From contig JADJSS010000002.1 of assembly GCA_016711605.1 (NCBI GenBank), positions 124,001 through 188,000 of the forward strand: a DNA stretch of 64,000 nucleotides, given 5' to 3'. Below are positions 55,259 through 64,000 of the stretch, piece after piece; positions within the stretch are counted from its first letter, which is position 1; each line of letters opens with the position of its first letter. The position numbers and the translations under genes are program-made. The notes under the pieces were generated by a model that searched no databases, was not told the DNA's origin, and saw only the letters and a list, made by a program, of their open reading frames with translations. The stretch comes from Saprospirales bacterium. Its GTDB lineage: Bacteria; Bacteroidota; Bacteroidia; Chitinophagales; JADIYW01.

Positions 55259-55323
55259 CACATTTATAGACCTATTTTTTAGTAGCTGGAAAATTAAATG
55301 TGTGTTAAGTAGAATAAAATAAA

Positions 55324-55352
55324 AAAAAGCTGCAATTTGAAATTGCAGCTTT
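55324..55352 (-). terminator. Terminator downstream of the SusCD-lipoprotein operon
   Basis: AAAAGCTGCAATTT pairs with AATTGCAGCTTTT with a minimal loop; on the minus strand it is followed by a run of T. It lies 23 bases after the stop of the last gene of the operon (55375). Confidence 0.8.
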
Positions 55353-55374
55353 TGAAAATTTTATATGTAACATA

Positions 55375-55953
55375 TTAATGTTGGTCTTCTGGAAAACCTG
55401 AATCTCTATGACCTGCAAATAAATAATGGTAACCTGGATCTTGTTCTGGGAATTCTAAATTAATAAAGATACTATCAGCAACATTACCAGATGGTAGTGT
55501 TAAAGCACTTTTTATTATTTTACCTTCTTTAACTGTAACAGTATTATAAATGTTTGTAACTGGATCAAAATCAACTAAATTTTTAACAGTAGCTGGTTTG
55601 AACGTTAAATTTGTATAATCGATTGGAAGTTTACATTTAACAAACCAAGGAAATAAAGACAAAGAAGCATTTGCTGCGTATCTTTCTGAGAAAACTAGAG
55701 AATCTGTTGAGTTATCGGAAGCATTAGAAGTAACAAGATACCATTCGCCTAAATCATGATAGGTATAAATTAGATAATCATCATCTGGGTCGATTTTACC
55801 GTTATCATTTTCATCGCCATATAATTCCATATACCAACGACCAGCCATATTAACAGCATTACTCACAGGTGCTTTATATTCTTCTTTCTTACAAGCAAAA
55901 AACAATGTTGAAGTTGCAATGAAAAGTAAGAGTATTTTTGAATAATTTTTCAT
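55375..55953 (-). CDS. Lipoprotein, lipid-binding putative hydrolase-like (PF12888-type)
   Basis: A 192-residue lipoprotein (TSTLFFACKKEEYK, Cys21). The mature part begins VSNAVNMAGRWYMELYGDEN and contains a Ca-binding-like loop DENDNGKIDPDDD, followed by NASDNSTDSLVFSERY and FKPATVKNLVDFDPVTN. This layout and its place at the end of a SusC-SusD operon match the lipid-binding putative hydrolase family, named from structure; its activity is not proven. It is the last of four genes on one transcript. Confidence 0.72.
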   Translation of the reverse strand: MKNYSKILLLFIATSTLFFACKKEEYKAPVSNAVNMAGRWYMELYGDENDNGKIDPDDDYLIYTYHDLGEWYLVTSNASDNSTDSLVFSERYAANASLSLFPWFVKCKLPIDYTNLTFKPATVKNLVDFDPVTNIYNTVTVKEGKIIKSALTLPSGNVADSIFINLEFPEQDPGYHYLFAGHRDSGFPEDQH

Positions 55954-55983
55954 ACTATATATTTATTATATTTAAATAATTAA

Positions 55984-56658
55984 TTAATTTTTTGTCCAAG
56001 TTCTTGAAAATGTTGTTCCTGGAGCCACTGGTAATAAGAAAGCTGCTGCTAACTTATTTGTTACTGGATTCCAAGTTGCTGCACCGCCATCAGAATAATT
56101 ACCACCAGAAACAAATGGTCCTGATAAAATATTGAAAGTAGTTCCGTCTGTTGTGTACATATATGCAGGGAAAATTAACAATACATTGTTACCGTTCGAA
56201 CCGTAGATATTTGTAGAATAATAAACGTGATTACCTAATGAACTAACTTTCATTGTAGGAATTGGTGATGGTCTAGATGGTGTTGTAAGAACGAAATTAC
56301 CAACAACAGCAGGTACATCAATTGCATCAGCAGGTACTACAACTACAACTCTTTCTTGAGAAGCACTAATACCATCTTCATTTACTGCAGAATATGAAAC
56401 AGAATAAACACCTTCAGTCGTATTGTCAACTGTACTTACAGTTTCAAAATCAATAGGTGTACCATTTACCGTTACTACTGCACCTGCATCTGTATAAGTA
56501 TCACCAACCGTAATAACAACTGTAGGTGTTCCTTTTAATTCGATAACAGGCCAAAACGTTACTTTAGATGGTTGTAAGTCTTTTTTACAACCTGTCAAAA
56601 TCATAGTTGTTGTAGCAACTAGAATTAAGAAGAGCGATTTAATATTATTATATTTCAT
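55984..56658 (-). CDS. Lipoprotein with DUF5012/Ig-like (BT_2262-type) domain
   Basis: A 224-residue surface lipoprotein (TTMILTGCKKDLQ, Cys24). An Ig-like domain, TYTDAGAVVTVNGTPIDFET and GVYSVSYSAVNEDGISASQE, fits the bacterial DUF5011/5012 repeats often next to SusC/SusD. The C-terminal half (about 120-224) reads like a lectin- or lipocalin-type beta domain (LGNHVYYSTNIYGSNGNNVL) and is not assigned. It probably acts with the SusCD complex at the outer membrane as a surface glycan- or peptide-binding protein. Confidence 0.78.
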   Translation of the reverse strand: MKYNNIKSLFLILVATTTMILTGCKKDLQPSKVTFWPVIELKGTPTVVITVGDTYTDAGAVVTVNGTPIDFETVSTVDNTTEGVYSVSYSAVNEDGISASQERVVVVVPADAIDVPAVVGNFVLTTPSRPSPIPTMKVSSLGNHVYYSTNIYGSNGNNVLLIFPAYMYTTDGTTFNILSGPFVSGGNYSDGGAATWNPVTNKLAAAFLLPVAPGTTFSRTWTKN

Positions 56659-56681
56659 AAGTTTAATTTAAATTTTATTAA

Positions 56682-58184
56682 TTAATCAGCGTCCCAAAAT
56701 CTTCTATCTGAAACTCTTCTGTTAGCAGGTGTGTTTGGATTTAAACTTGTTTCTTGCGTAGGATAGATAAAAGAAGTTGGATATTTATTTGCACCTAATG
56801 TTGTATTAATTGGTGAAGTATAAATACCTGTAGCAGCATCTGTAAATATATGATGTCCCGCTCTATCAAAACGTAAAGTTTCTAACCAACCTTCAGCCAT
56901 TTGTAAACCATTCATGGAAATCCATTTTTGTACACCGATTATATCTAATTGTTCGTCAGAAGTTTTTCCTGAGAAAGCTAATGAAGTTAAATAAGAAGAA
57001 ACTGGTGCTCCAGTTACACTATAATATGCACATGAAAGTGTTACTGCTTCTTCAAATAACGCAGTTGCTTGCGCATCAAAACCACCAATTCTTGATAATA
57101 CTTCTGCTTGTAAAAACTTACTTTCCCAAGAACTAATAATAAACACAGGTACATTTGCTCCAAATGTACTTGTACTTGGTCTACAAAAACGTGTATTAAG
57201 TCCACCAGAAGGATATAATGTAGTATTGTCATTTATATCACCAGAATTTACACCTTCATTTCCACCAGCACCAGTACCACTTGTGTAAATTTTATTTTTT
57301 CTAGGGTCTCCAAGATTAACTAAAGTTTGAACGCTAGAATTAGCAGCTACATAATACATACCCGTAGCTGTTCTTGAAACGAAACGTGCATATAAAGGAT
57401 TTGTATTGCTACTAGAACCAAAATATTGTAATTTACATTCATCCGAGCTAGAGCTAATAAATACACTTCCAGGTGCATCCATTAATGCTTTAGCTTCTGC
57501 AAATTTATTACCTTGACGAACAAGAACTTTTAATTTTAATGTATTAGCAAAAATTTTCCATTTCGCTAAATTTCCTGCATAAATTAAATCATTAGAAGTT
57601 GGAACTAAATACTCTACACCTGTTTTAGGGTTGATTGCTCCTTCCTGGTTGATTTGGTCTAGACCTTCATCAATTAAAGGAATTAAAGCTGCATATACAT
57701 CTTCTGGCTTATCAAATTTAGGAGTAAGAATGCCTTCAGGTCCTTTTAATGCTTCACTAAAAGGAGCATCACCATGTAAATCTACTATCATTTGATAAAT
57801 ATATGCAGACATAATTTTACCAATACCAGCATAAATCACTTCGTCTTTTTTATTCATTGCATCGATATCTGCTAACGTACGAGCATAAGCTCTTGTCCAA
57901 GCAGTTTCAACGTCTGCAGTGTTCATGTTGTAGTATTCTAAATTTGCAGTAGATACACCATAACCACCTGTCCAATATTGTGCCCACATGCAACCAACAT
58001 AATTCCATGTATTGCCAACTGTAAGACCTAATTCTACTTGAGCTGCTGGTAAAATTAAATTAGATGTGGCATCAAGAGGATTATTTGGATCAACATTTAC
58101 ATCTAGTACTTTTTTACAAGATGTATTTGTAATTATTGCCATCAGCGTAACAATTACAAATAAATTATATTTTATTTTTTTCAT
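56682..58184 (-). CDS. SusD/RagB-family nutrient-binding lipoprotein
   Basis: A 500-residue surface lipoprotein (AIITNTSCKKVLD, Cys23) of the SusD-like 2 group. It shows the typical start VDPNNPLDATSNLILPAAQV, tetratricopeptide-like helices (AYARTLADIDAMNKKDEVIY) and the C-terminal SWESKFLQAEVLSRIGGFDA and FIYPTQETSLNPNTPANRR. SusD lids close over the SusC channel to capture a ligand. It lies 18 bp after susC. No glycoside hydrolase or sensor gene is close, so the ligand may be a peptide or other small polymer rather than a polysaccharide. Confidence 0.93.
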   Translation of the reverse strand: MKKIKYNLFVIVTLMAIITNTSCKKVLDVNVDPNNPLDATSNLILPAAQVELGLTVGNTWNYVGCMWAQYWTGGYGVSTANLEYYNMNTADVETAWTRAYARTLADIDAMNKKDEVIYAGIGKIMSAYIYQMIVDLHGDAPFSEALKGPEGILTPKFDKPEDVYAALIPLIDEGLDQINQEGAINPKTGVEYLVPTSNDLIYAGNLAKWKIFANTLKLKVLVRQGNKFAEAKALMDAPGSVFISSSSDECKLQYFGSSSNTNPLYARFVSRTATGMYYVAANSSVQTLVNLGDPRKNKIYTSGTGAGGNEGVNSGDINDNTTLYPSGGLNTRFCRPSTSTFGANVPVFIISSWESKFLQAEVLSRIGGFDAQATALFEEAVTLSCAYYSVTGAPVSSYLTSLAFSGKTSDEQLDIIGVQKWISMNGLQMAEGWLETLRFDRAGHHIFTDAATGIYTSPINTTLGANKYPTSFIYPTQETSLNPNTPANRRVSDRRFWDAD

Positions 58185-58202
58185 AATATAAAAATATTTT
58201 AA

Positions 58203-61200
58203 TTAAAATTTAATTTTTAAATCAAAGCCAACGCTTCTAGTTTGTGGTGTAGAGCTAAACTCTAAACCTTGAACGTCACCAGCTCCACCAAATGAATTTG
58301 ATTCTGGATCAGCAAATACGTTTTCTTTAGGTAACCAGAACTTAAGATTATTTGCTATTAAAGACAAAGTAATTGCTGATAATGGTGTGTTTTTAAAGAA
58401 TTTTTTGCTGAACGTATAGCCAAGACTTACTTCTCTTAATTTGATATAACTTGCATCAATTAAATTTTGCGATTCTGGAAGACTACCTATAACGTTATAC
58501 AAATTTGTAACAGCAGTTGTGTTTTCTACATAACGAGGTGTACCGATACCACCATTAGCATCTTGAACACTTGTTGGTACTATGTATGGCTCTCTGTTGT
58601 TTAATAAAGAACTTAAAGAAGTACCATTGAAATCTGTAGCTGATTTAGTTCCGGAATAGAATGTTCCACCTTCTTTGATATCGAACTGGATACCAAAAGA
58701 TAAGCCATTCCATGATAAAGTTGAACCTAATCCTATAGTAAATTTAGGAATATAAGAACCAAAATAAGTATAATCTGTTGATTCAATTGGAACACCTAAG
58801 TTGTTAACAACAATATTACCGTTAGGGTCTCTAACATAATCTGTTGCTTTGATAGTACCAAAAGGTAAACCTTCTTTTGCTACAATTTGAACACCACCTG
58901 TATTTAATGCAATTTCATCTGTTTCGTCAGATACTTTTAATACTTTGTTGTTAAGTTTAGAGAAAGCCAAATTAATATCCCAATTGATATTTTTAATATT
59001 TCTTAAAACACTCACTCTAGCTAATAACTCGTGAGAGATATTTCTGATTTTACCAATATTTTTTGCAGTTACTCTGTATCCAGATGAAGCTGGAAGAGCT
59101 ACATCTACTAATAAATCTTTAGATGTTCTGTGTCTAAATGTATATTCTACATTAAGGTATTCTTTCAAGAATGTGATATCAGCACCTGCTTCATATTCAA
59201 TAGTAATCTCAGGTTTTAAGTTTGGATTTCCAATTCTGTTATCTAAAGTAAAACCACTCACATTTGTTCCACTTAATCCGATTACAGGGAATACAACTTG
59301 TAAGTTACCATCAGAATAATCATCAAAAACTGGGTTTGCATTGTAAACAGTATTTAATCTATATGCTAATGCATCTTTTCCTTGTGTACCAGCGTTAAAT
59401 CTAAGTTTCATGTAATTGAACCATTCAGATTTCTTTTTGAATGCTTCTGTAACTACAAAAGACAATCCACCTGCTTGGTAATAGTAACCTCTTTTACCTT
59501 CTGGTAATGTTGAAGACCAGTCATTACTGATTGTGTAATCAGCGAATAGCATATTTTTATAACCAAATGAAATGGTAGAATAAACGCCTAAGATAGCTCT
59601 GCTTGTTTTTTCATCTTGAGTTAATGCATTTCCAGCAGAGTTACTTAAGTTATAAAATCCAGGAACCACTAATCCGCCTTGTGTATAACCTAAAACTCTA
59701 TCTGAACTATTACCAGTATATCTAAAACCAGCAGTAACACCTATGTTAAAGTTTTTAACAACTTCTTTATCAAATGCAGCAATTAAATCTAAGTTTAATT
59801 GATTTCTTTTTTCAACTTCATGTACATAGCTACCAGGATCAGATGCACCTTGTCCACTTTTAGGAACATAGCTATATTTTGGATTTTGTAAATCAATTTG
59901 GCTTAATGTAAAGTTATTACCAATTCTGCTGGTTAATTTAATATATTCTACTGGTTTGAACTCTAACTCAACTGAAGCTAATAAATTATCCGTTTTGTTG
60001 TTGTTGTTTATATTATTCATTAAATAGTATGGATTTGCTGTATAGCCACCATAGTATCCAATAAAGTTGTGGTAATCACTATTGTAATCTCTTAATTCAT
60101 TTAATGGAATGTTTGCAGCTTGTTGTAATAATGCTTGAAACGGTCCACCAAAATTTGTTGAACCTGCACCTAATAATGCACGTTGATTTATTTTAGAATA
60201 TTGCACTTTAAAATTACTTGAAAATTTCTCGTTAAATTTAGCTGTTGCACTTGCAGTTAATGAGTTTCTCTTGTAAAAAGTATTTTGAAAAATTCCTTTA
60301 TTGTCTACATTACCATAAGAAAAATAGTAAGTAAATTTATCTGTTCCACCTTCTACTGATAAACCTGAATTATAAGTAATACCTAAATCTAATGCATCTT
60401 TTAATTGATTTTTTACTGCAGAATATGGTCTGATTAATTGTGAAGTAACTCCACTTGGCAATGTAATTGCTGGTGTCCATGGACGTACAACGCCATCAAA
60501 AGCAGGACCCCAAGAGAAGTTCTCAATTGCATCTGGCGCATTGTCATACCCTTGTCCAAATTTATCTTGTCTCTTAATTTGTAAGTATGCCATTTGGAAT
60601 GAAACACCTGAATTTATAGAAACACTGAATTTTTTATCTGCTTTATCAAATCCTTTTCCACTTTTTGTTGTAATCATTACAACACCATTTGTACCACGAG
60701 AACCATACTGAGCAACTGCTGCAGGACCTCTTAATACAGTAATAGATTCAACATCATCAGGATTGTAGTCATTTCCTCTGTTACCAAAGTCAATATAGTT
60801 TGCACTTGTGTTTAATCTACCGTTATTAACTTCATTATTAACTGGTACACCATCAATTACGATTAAAGCGTTGTTTCCACCTAAAAATGAAGTTTCACCA
60901 CCAAGTACAATTCGTTTAGTTGATCCAGGCGCACCTGAAGCACTTGTAACACGAACACCTGGTGTTTTGCTTTGAATAGCACTAAATACATCTGTTGAAC
61001 CTTGAGCTAGGTCTTCACTTTTGATAGTATTTACCTGGAAGTTTAGACTTCTTTTCTCTCTTTTAATAGCACCTGCTGTTACTACAACTTCTTCTAGTGC
61101 TTTTCCTTCAGCAGTCATTGCTGCATCAATTTTTAAAGAAGTAATAGATTTTTCTAAATTAGTGTACCCAATATATGAGAAAACTAAAGTGGTTACATCT

Positions 61201-61397
61201 TTTGGCAATTCTAATGAGTACTTACCGTCAATGTCGGTAACAGTACCTATTGTGGTTCCTTTTCCTGTAACGTTTACACCTATAAGTGCTTCGCCCGTCG
61301 CGGCATCTTTTATCGTACCACTAAGTGACCGATTCTGCGCATATACTTGTGCTGTTAATATCAGCCCAAATAACCATAAAAATAACGTTCTTTTCAT
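58203..61397 (-). CDS. SusC/RagA-family TonB-dependent transporter
   Basis: A 1064-residue outer-membrane transporter. Signal peptide, then the SusC-type carboxypeptidase-like domain (SGTIKDAATGEALIGVNVTG, FSYIGYTNLEKSI), a TonB box region (KALEEVVVTAGAIKREKRSL), the plug (VRVTSASGAPGSTKRIVLGG, NALIVIDGVPVNNEVN, VESITVLRGPAAVAQYGSRG) and the barrel ending VGFDLKIKF. It is followed by SusD and two lipoproteins, the usual uptake operon layout. Confidence 0.96.
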   Translation of the reverse strand: MKRTLFLWLFGLILTAQVYAQNRSLSGTIKDAATGEALIGVNVTGKGTTIGTVTDIDGKYSLELPKDVTTLVFSYIGYTNLEKSITSLKIDAAMTAEGKALEEVVVTAGAIKREKRSLNFQVNTIKSEDLAQGSTDVFSAIQSKTPGVRVTSASGAPGSTKRIVLGGETSFLGGNNALIVIDGVPVNNEVNNGRLNTSANYIDFGNRGNDYNPDDVESITVLRGPAAVAQYGSRGTNGVVMITTKSGKGFDKADKKFSVSINSGVSFQMAYLQIKRQDKFGQGYDNAPDAIENFSWGPAFDGVVRPWTPAITLPSGVTSQLIRPYSAVKNQLKDALDLGITYNSGLSVEGGTDKFTYYFSYGNVDNKGIFQNTFYKRNSLTASATAKFNEKFSSNFKVQYSKINQRALLGAGSTNFGGPFQALLQQAANIPLNELRDYNSDYHNFIGYYGGYTANPYYLMNNINNNNKTDNLLASVELEFKPVEYIKLTSRIGNNFTLSQIDLQNPKYSYVPKSGQGASDPGSYVHEVEKRNQLNLDLIAAFDKEVVKNFNIGVTAGFRYTGNSSDRVLGYTQGGLVVPGFYNLSNSAGNALTQDEKTSRAILGVYSTISFGYKNMLFADYTISNDWSSTLPEGKRGYYYQAGGLSFVVTEAFKKKSEWFNYMKLRFNAGTQGKDALAYRLNTVYNANPVFDDYSDGNLQVVFPVIGLSGTNVSGFTLDNRIGNPNLKPEITIEYEAGADITFLKEYLNVEYTFRHRTSKDLLVDVALPASSGYRVTAKNIGKIRNISHELLARVSVLRNIKNINWDINLAFSKLNNKVLKVSDETDEIALNTGGVQIVAKEGLPFGTIKATDYVRDPNGNIVVNNLGVPIESTDYTYFGSYIPKFTIGLGSTLSWNGLSFGIQFDIKEGGTFYSGTKSATDFNGTSLSSLLNNREPYIVPTSVQDANGGIGTPRYVENTTAVTNLYNVIGSLPESQNLIDASYIKLREVSLGYTFSKKFFKNTPLSAITLSLIANNLKFWLPKENVFADPESNSFGGAGDVQGLEFSSTPQTRSVGFDLKIKF

Positions 61398-61453
61398 AAA
61401 GACTAACTGGTTTTGTTAATAATTCTTAATAAGATTAAATGAATGTTAAAGTG

Positions 61454-61483
61454 CAATATTACTATATTTTTTTAAGAAACAAA
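61454..61483 (-). promoter_or_regulatory. Possible promoter of the SusCD operon
   Basis: On the minus strand TTTG (61480-61483), an 18-base spacer and TAATATTG (61454-61461) approximate the TTTG/TAnnTTTG pattern with one mismatch in the -7 box, 57 bases before the susC ATG. Confidence 0.45.
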
Positions 61484-61584
61484 CATTTTTTTAAGATTTT
61501 TTAAGATTTTTTTGTCTCTTAACATTTTAATATCATCCTATAAGATAAAAATATATAATGATTATAAAGGAAAATTATCTAAAT

Positions 61585-62712
61585 TTAGTAGGTAATTATC
61601 TGTTCTTCAATGCTTGCTGGAATTTCTCTGAACTCGTATTGTTGATTGCGTAAGCGTGGTTCAAAACCTGCTGCTTTTATAGCATCTTGAATGCTTTTTG
61701 ATGTAAAACGATGTGGTGCACCTGCCGCAGAAACCACATTTTCTTCAATCATTATTGAACCAAAATCATTTGCACCAGCACGCAAGCATAATTGTGCAAT
61801 GTTTTTGCCCACAGTAAGCCAAGATGCCTGTATATTCTTGATATTTGGCAACATTATACGACTAATAGCCAACATACGTATATACTCATCGCCTGTAACT
61901 TCGTTTCTGATGTTTCTCATTTTTTTCAGCAATGTGCCTTCATCTTGGTACGGCCAAGGAATAAACGCTAAAAACCCTTTTGCATCGGCTGGTTTTTCGC
62001 TTTGCACTTGTCGAATCCAAACCAAATGTTCCATGCGTTCGTAAATCGTCTCAATATGACCAAACATCATCGTTGCTGACGTTGTAATATGTAATTGATG
62101 TGCTGCACGCATGACATTTAGCCATTCTTCGCCACTGCATTTTCCTTTAGCTAATAAACGACGAACTCTATCGTTCAATATTTCAGCACCAGCTCCAGGC
62201 AACGAATCTAAACCTGCTTCTTTTAATGCTTTTAATGCTTCTGTATGTGTAATGCCTTCCAACTTGCAGATATGCGCAATTTCTGGTGGTCCCAGTGCAT
62301 GTAGTTTTATTTCCGGGTAGATTTTTTTTATCGCAGAAAACGTATCGCAATAAAATTTCAACCCTAATTCTGGATGATGACCACCTTGCAATAATAATTG
62401 GTCACCACCATATTTAATGGTTTCTTCAATTTTAACTTTATAGGTTTCAATGTCTGTAATATAAGCATCGATATGACCTGGTTTTCTATAAAAATTGCAA
62501 AATTTGCAATTCGCCACGCAAACATTTGTAGTATTTACATTTCTGTCTATTTGCCAAGTAACAATATTATCTGGTTTCTGAATCATGCGCAACTGATGTG
62601 CGATTGTCATCAATTCTGGAGTTGGCGCGTGTTCAAATAAAAAAACACCTTCTTCTATGGAAAGAAATTCAAAATTGAGTGCTTTTTTATAAATTTCTGA
62701 AAGATTCATCAT
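61585..62712 (-). CDS. mqnC: Cyclic dehypoxanthinyl futalosine synthase (radical SAM)
   Basis: A 375-residue radical-SAM enzyme in the futalosine route to menaquinone. The [4Fe-4S] cysteines are Cys65, Cys69 and Cys72 (NVCVANCKFCNFYRKPG), followed by GGDQLLLQGGHHPELGL and SLPGAGAEILNDRVRR. The MqnC-specific end FGSIMIEENVVSAAGAPHRF is present, which separates it from MqnE. The start is MMNLSEIYKK at 62712; the next ATG (62709) is equally possible. Other mqn genes are not in the window. Confidence 0.95.
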   Translation of the reverse strand: MMNLSEIYKKALNFEFLSIEEGVFLFEHAPTPELMTIAHQLRMIQKPDNIVTWQIDRNVNTTNVCVANCKFCNFYRKPGHIDAYITDIETYKVKIEETIKYGGDQLLLQGGHHPELGLKFYCDTFSAIKKIYPEIKLHALGPPEIAHICKLEGITHTEALKALKEAGLDSLPGAGAEILNDRVRRLLAKGKCSGEEWLNVMRAAHQLHITTSATMMFGHIETIYERMEHLVWIRQVQSEKPADAKGFLAFIPWPYQDEGTLLKKMRNIRNEVTGDEYIRMLAISRIMLPNIKNIQASWLTVGKNIAQLCLRAGANDFGSIMIEENVVSAAGAPHRFTSKSIQDAIKAAGFEPRLRNQQYEFREIPASIEEQIITY

Positions 62713-62782
62713 ATTTTACAACAACTGCAAAGGTAATATGTTGTTTACGCAAAATGAAATAAAATTAGTTGGCTTTTTTCTC

Positions 62783-62806
62783 TTACTTTTTGATGCCAAA
62801 AAGTAA
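62783..62806. repeat. Perfect hairpin TTACTTTTT-GATGCC-AAAAAGTAA
   Basis: A perfect 9-bp inverted repeat with a 6-base loop at the edge of a larger structured element (62817-62948). Confidence 0.65.
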
Positions 62807-62816
62807 GCAAAAAGCA

Positions 62817-62948
62817 TTTGCGAAAAGCAAGGCAATTTTTAATCTGTTTTTCCTGCGGAAAAGATTAAAACCGAAGCTAAAATCAAAAAGCAAACGCTAA
62901 TAGCCATTCATTTTTTGATTTTACTTCTATTGCTGTGCTTTTCGCAAA
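62817..62948. repeat. Structured intergenic element able to form a three-way junction
   Basis: The outer arms TTTGCGAAAAGCAAGGCAAT (62817-62836) and ATTGCTGTGCTTTTCGCAAA (62929-62948) are near-perfect complements. Inside are two more hairpins: AATCTGTTTTTCC-TGCG-GAAAAGATT (62841-62866) and GAAGCTAAAATCAAAAAG against TTTTTTGATTTTACTTC (62873-62927). Together they could fold as a cloverleaf in DNA or RNA. It occupies the divergent gap between mqnC and the M16 gene, with no ORF. It is likely a dispersed repeat or a non-coding RNA-like element; which is not known. Confidence 0.65.
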
Positions 62949-63075
62949 CCTAACTCTTTTGCGGTTTTGTGCATTGCATTTTCAGTTGATGTTTTATAAA
63001 ATTATTAATCAAGTCGCTTATTAAATTCTATTCTTAACATCTTTTTTCAAATTAAAAAAAACGTATTTTCGCAGC

Positions 63076-64000
63076 ATGATAAATTTTTCTAAAGAAGTTT
63101 TACCGAATGGATTGACTTTTATTCATCACCACGATGAAACTACACCTTTTGTCGTGGTAAATACATTATATAAAGTTGGTTCGAAAGATGAAGATGAAAA
63201 TCGAACTGGTTTTGCGCATTTATTTGAGCATTTGATGTTTTCTGGTAGTAAACATTTTCCAGATTTTGACAAACCTTTGCAAGAAGCAAGTGGCGAAAAC
63301 AATGCTTTTACCAATAATGATTATACCAATTATTATGATGTTGTACCAGTGATAAATATTGAAATTCCATTAGCATTGGAAGCTGATAGAATGACACATT
63401 TGAATATCAACAAAAAATCCTTGAATGTGCAGCGCAAAGTAGTTTGCGAAGAGTTTAAAGAAAACTATATCAACTTGCCTTATGGAAATGCGTGGCATTT
63501 ATTGCGCGAAATGACCTATGAAAAACATCCTTACAAATGGCCGACAATTGGCAAAGAATTGAAACATGTTGAAGATGCCACCTTAGAAGATGTACAATGT
63601 TTTTACGATAAATATTACCAGCCATCGAATGCTATTTTAGTGGTTGCCGGAAATGTTACGAAAGAAAATGCAAACACATTGGTAACAACTTACTTTGGAA
63701 ATATTGAGCCGAAAAAAGTAGAACATAAAAAGTTTGAAGAGCCATTACAAACCGTTGCAAAAACAAAAACCGTGCATGAAGATGTGCCGTTGAATATGGT
63801 TTATATTGCTTTTAAAATGTGCGACCGATTGCATCCTGATTATTATGTTGCTGATTTGATTTCAGATATTATGTCGACTGGAAATTCCTCGCGACTAACA
63901 CAGCGATTGGTAAAAAAGGAAAAAGCATTTGTAAGCATCGAAGCATATATTACAGCAAGCAATGATGTTGGCTTATTTTGTGTTGAAGGAAAAATTGCAG
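63076..64000 (+). CDS. M16 family zinc metallopeptidase (partial, runs off right edge)
   Basis: The frame opens at ATG 63076 and is open to the last base (308 codons). It has the inverted zinc motif HLFEHLMF, the classical HxxEH of pitrilysin-type enzymes, with the third ligand expected in the following helix (VCEEFKENYINLPYG). The first of the two-lobed repeat units is present up to LFCVEGKIA. The start has no signal peptide (MINFSKEVLPNGLTFIHH), unusual for the periplasmic forms, so it may be cytosolic or its signal is atypical. A TATTTTCG box 13 bases upstream resembles a -7 element. Confidence 0.9.
   Translation, partial: MINFSKEVLPNGLTFIHHHDETTPFVVVNTLYKVGSKDEDENRTGFAHLFEHLMFSGSKHFPDFDKPLQEASGENNAFTNNDYTNYYDVVPVINIEIPLALEADRMTHLNINKKSLNVQRKVVCEEFKENYINLPYGNAWHLLREMTYEKHPYKWPTIGKELKHVEDATLEDVQCFYDKYYQPSNAILVVAGNVTKENANTLVTTYFGNIEPKKVEHKKFEEPLQTVAKTKTVHEDVPLNMVYIAFKMCDRLHPDYYVADLISDIMSTGNSSRLTQRLVKKEKAFVSIEAYITASNDVGLFCVEGKIA

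Noticed and set aside
55375..61397. A polysaccharide utilisation locus
   Set aside because: SusC and SusD are present, but no glycoside hydrolase, lyase or HTCS/anti-sigma regulator is near, so a polysaccharide role is not supported.
1..64000. tRNA, rRNA, CRISPR array, insertion sequence or prophage
   Set aside because: No cloverleaf with a conserved T-loop, no regularly spaced identical repeats and no transposase, integrase or phage structural gene was found; the repeats seen are degenerate hairpins.

Overview
The window is AT-rich chromosomal DNA from a member of the Bacteroidota, probably from an environmental, Chitinophagales- or Saprospirales-like lineage; the genus cannot be told from the sequence. 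The evidence is family content: a SusC/SusD pair, several other TonB-dependent receptors, a type IX secretion C-terminal sorting domain, DUF4249 and DUF5686 envelope proteins, the futalosine menaquinone enzyme MqnC, an ATP synthase a subunit with a long periplasmic N-terminal extension, and TAnnTTTG-type promoter boxes. I see no rRNA, tRNA, CRISPR array, insertion sequence or phage gene.

Layout. 1-3.7 kb: a di-heme cytochrome c peroxidase (cut by the left edge) downstream of a TonB-dependent receptor, then a NarL-type response regulator. 3.8-6.2 kb: a two-gene module in which a cytosolic trypsin-like protease carries a zinc ribbon and a YbjN-like domain, next to a stand-alone protein with a recognisably similar domain. 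6.4-17.6 kb: an M1 aminopeptidase, a biotin carrier protein, an O-methyltransferase, a glucosaminidase/LysM protein, hpt, a VWA protein, then yceD-rpmF-efp-accB-accC, which links ribosome, translation and fatty-acid synthesis genes. 17.7-20.5 kb: a mini T9SS protein and a heptose-nucleotide locus (gmhB, hddC-like, gmhA) with a decayed stretch where a heptose kinase gene might be expected. 20.5-34.7 kb: a small metzincin-like protein, a GH3/beta-lactamase fusion, a CBS protein, a DUF5686 protein, xth, htpG, a TonB receptor with its DUF4249 lipoprotein, and yqeY. 34.7-42 kb: a saccharopine dehydrogenase-like reductase, a membrane-anchored papain-like protease, a PAP2-like protein, a TonB C-terminal-domain protein, rpoN and asnS. 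42-48.2 kb: a retropepsin-like protein, a 2OG-Fe(II) dioxygenase and a surface-glycan cluster (FkbM methyltransferases, a membrane glycosyltransferase, a methyltransferase-GT2 fusion). 48.3-55.2 kb: rluB-like, scpB and the ATP synthase genes atpBEFHAG, without atpD/atpC. 55.4-61.4 kb: a SusC-SusD-lipoprotein-lipoprotein operon. 61.6-64 kb: mqnC and the start of an M16 peptidase.

Two features cut across the window. First, at least ten apparent frameshifts in five genes (TonB receptor, accC, GH3/beta-lactamase, DUF5686, atpB) all fall in mononucleotide runs and are each repaired by one base. Because accC and atpB are normally essential, most are probably sequence errors rather than true decay. 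Second, many intergenic gaps hold hairpins whose arms are built from degenerate tandem words of about 7 or about 9 bases, with the complementary words in the opposite arm. They recur between unrelated genes, together with two other short palindrome families. These and the protease/YbjN module are the least explained structures here.
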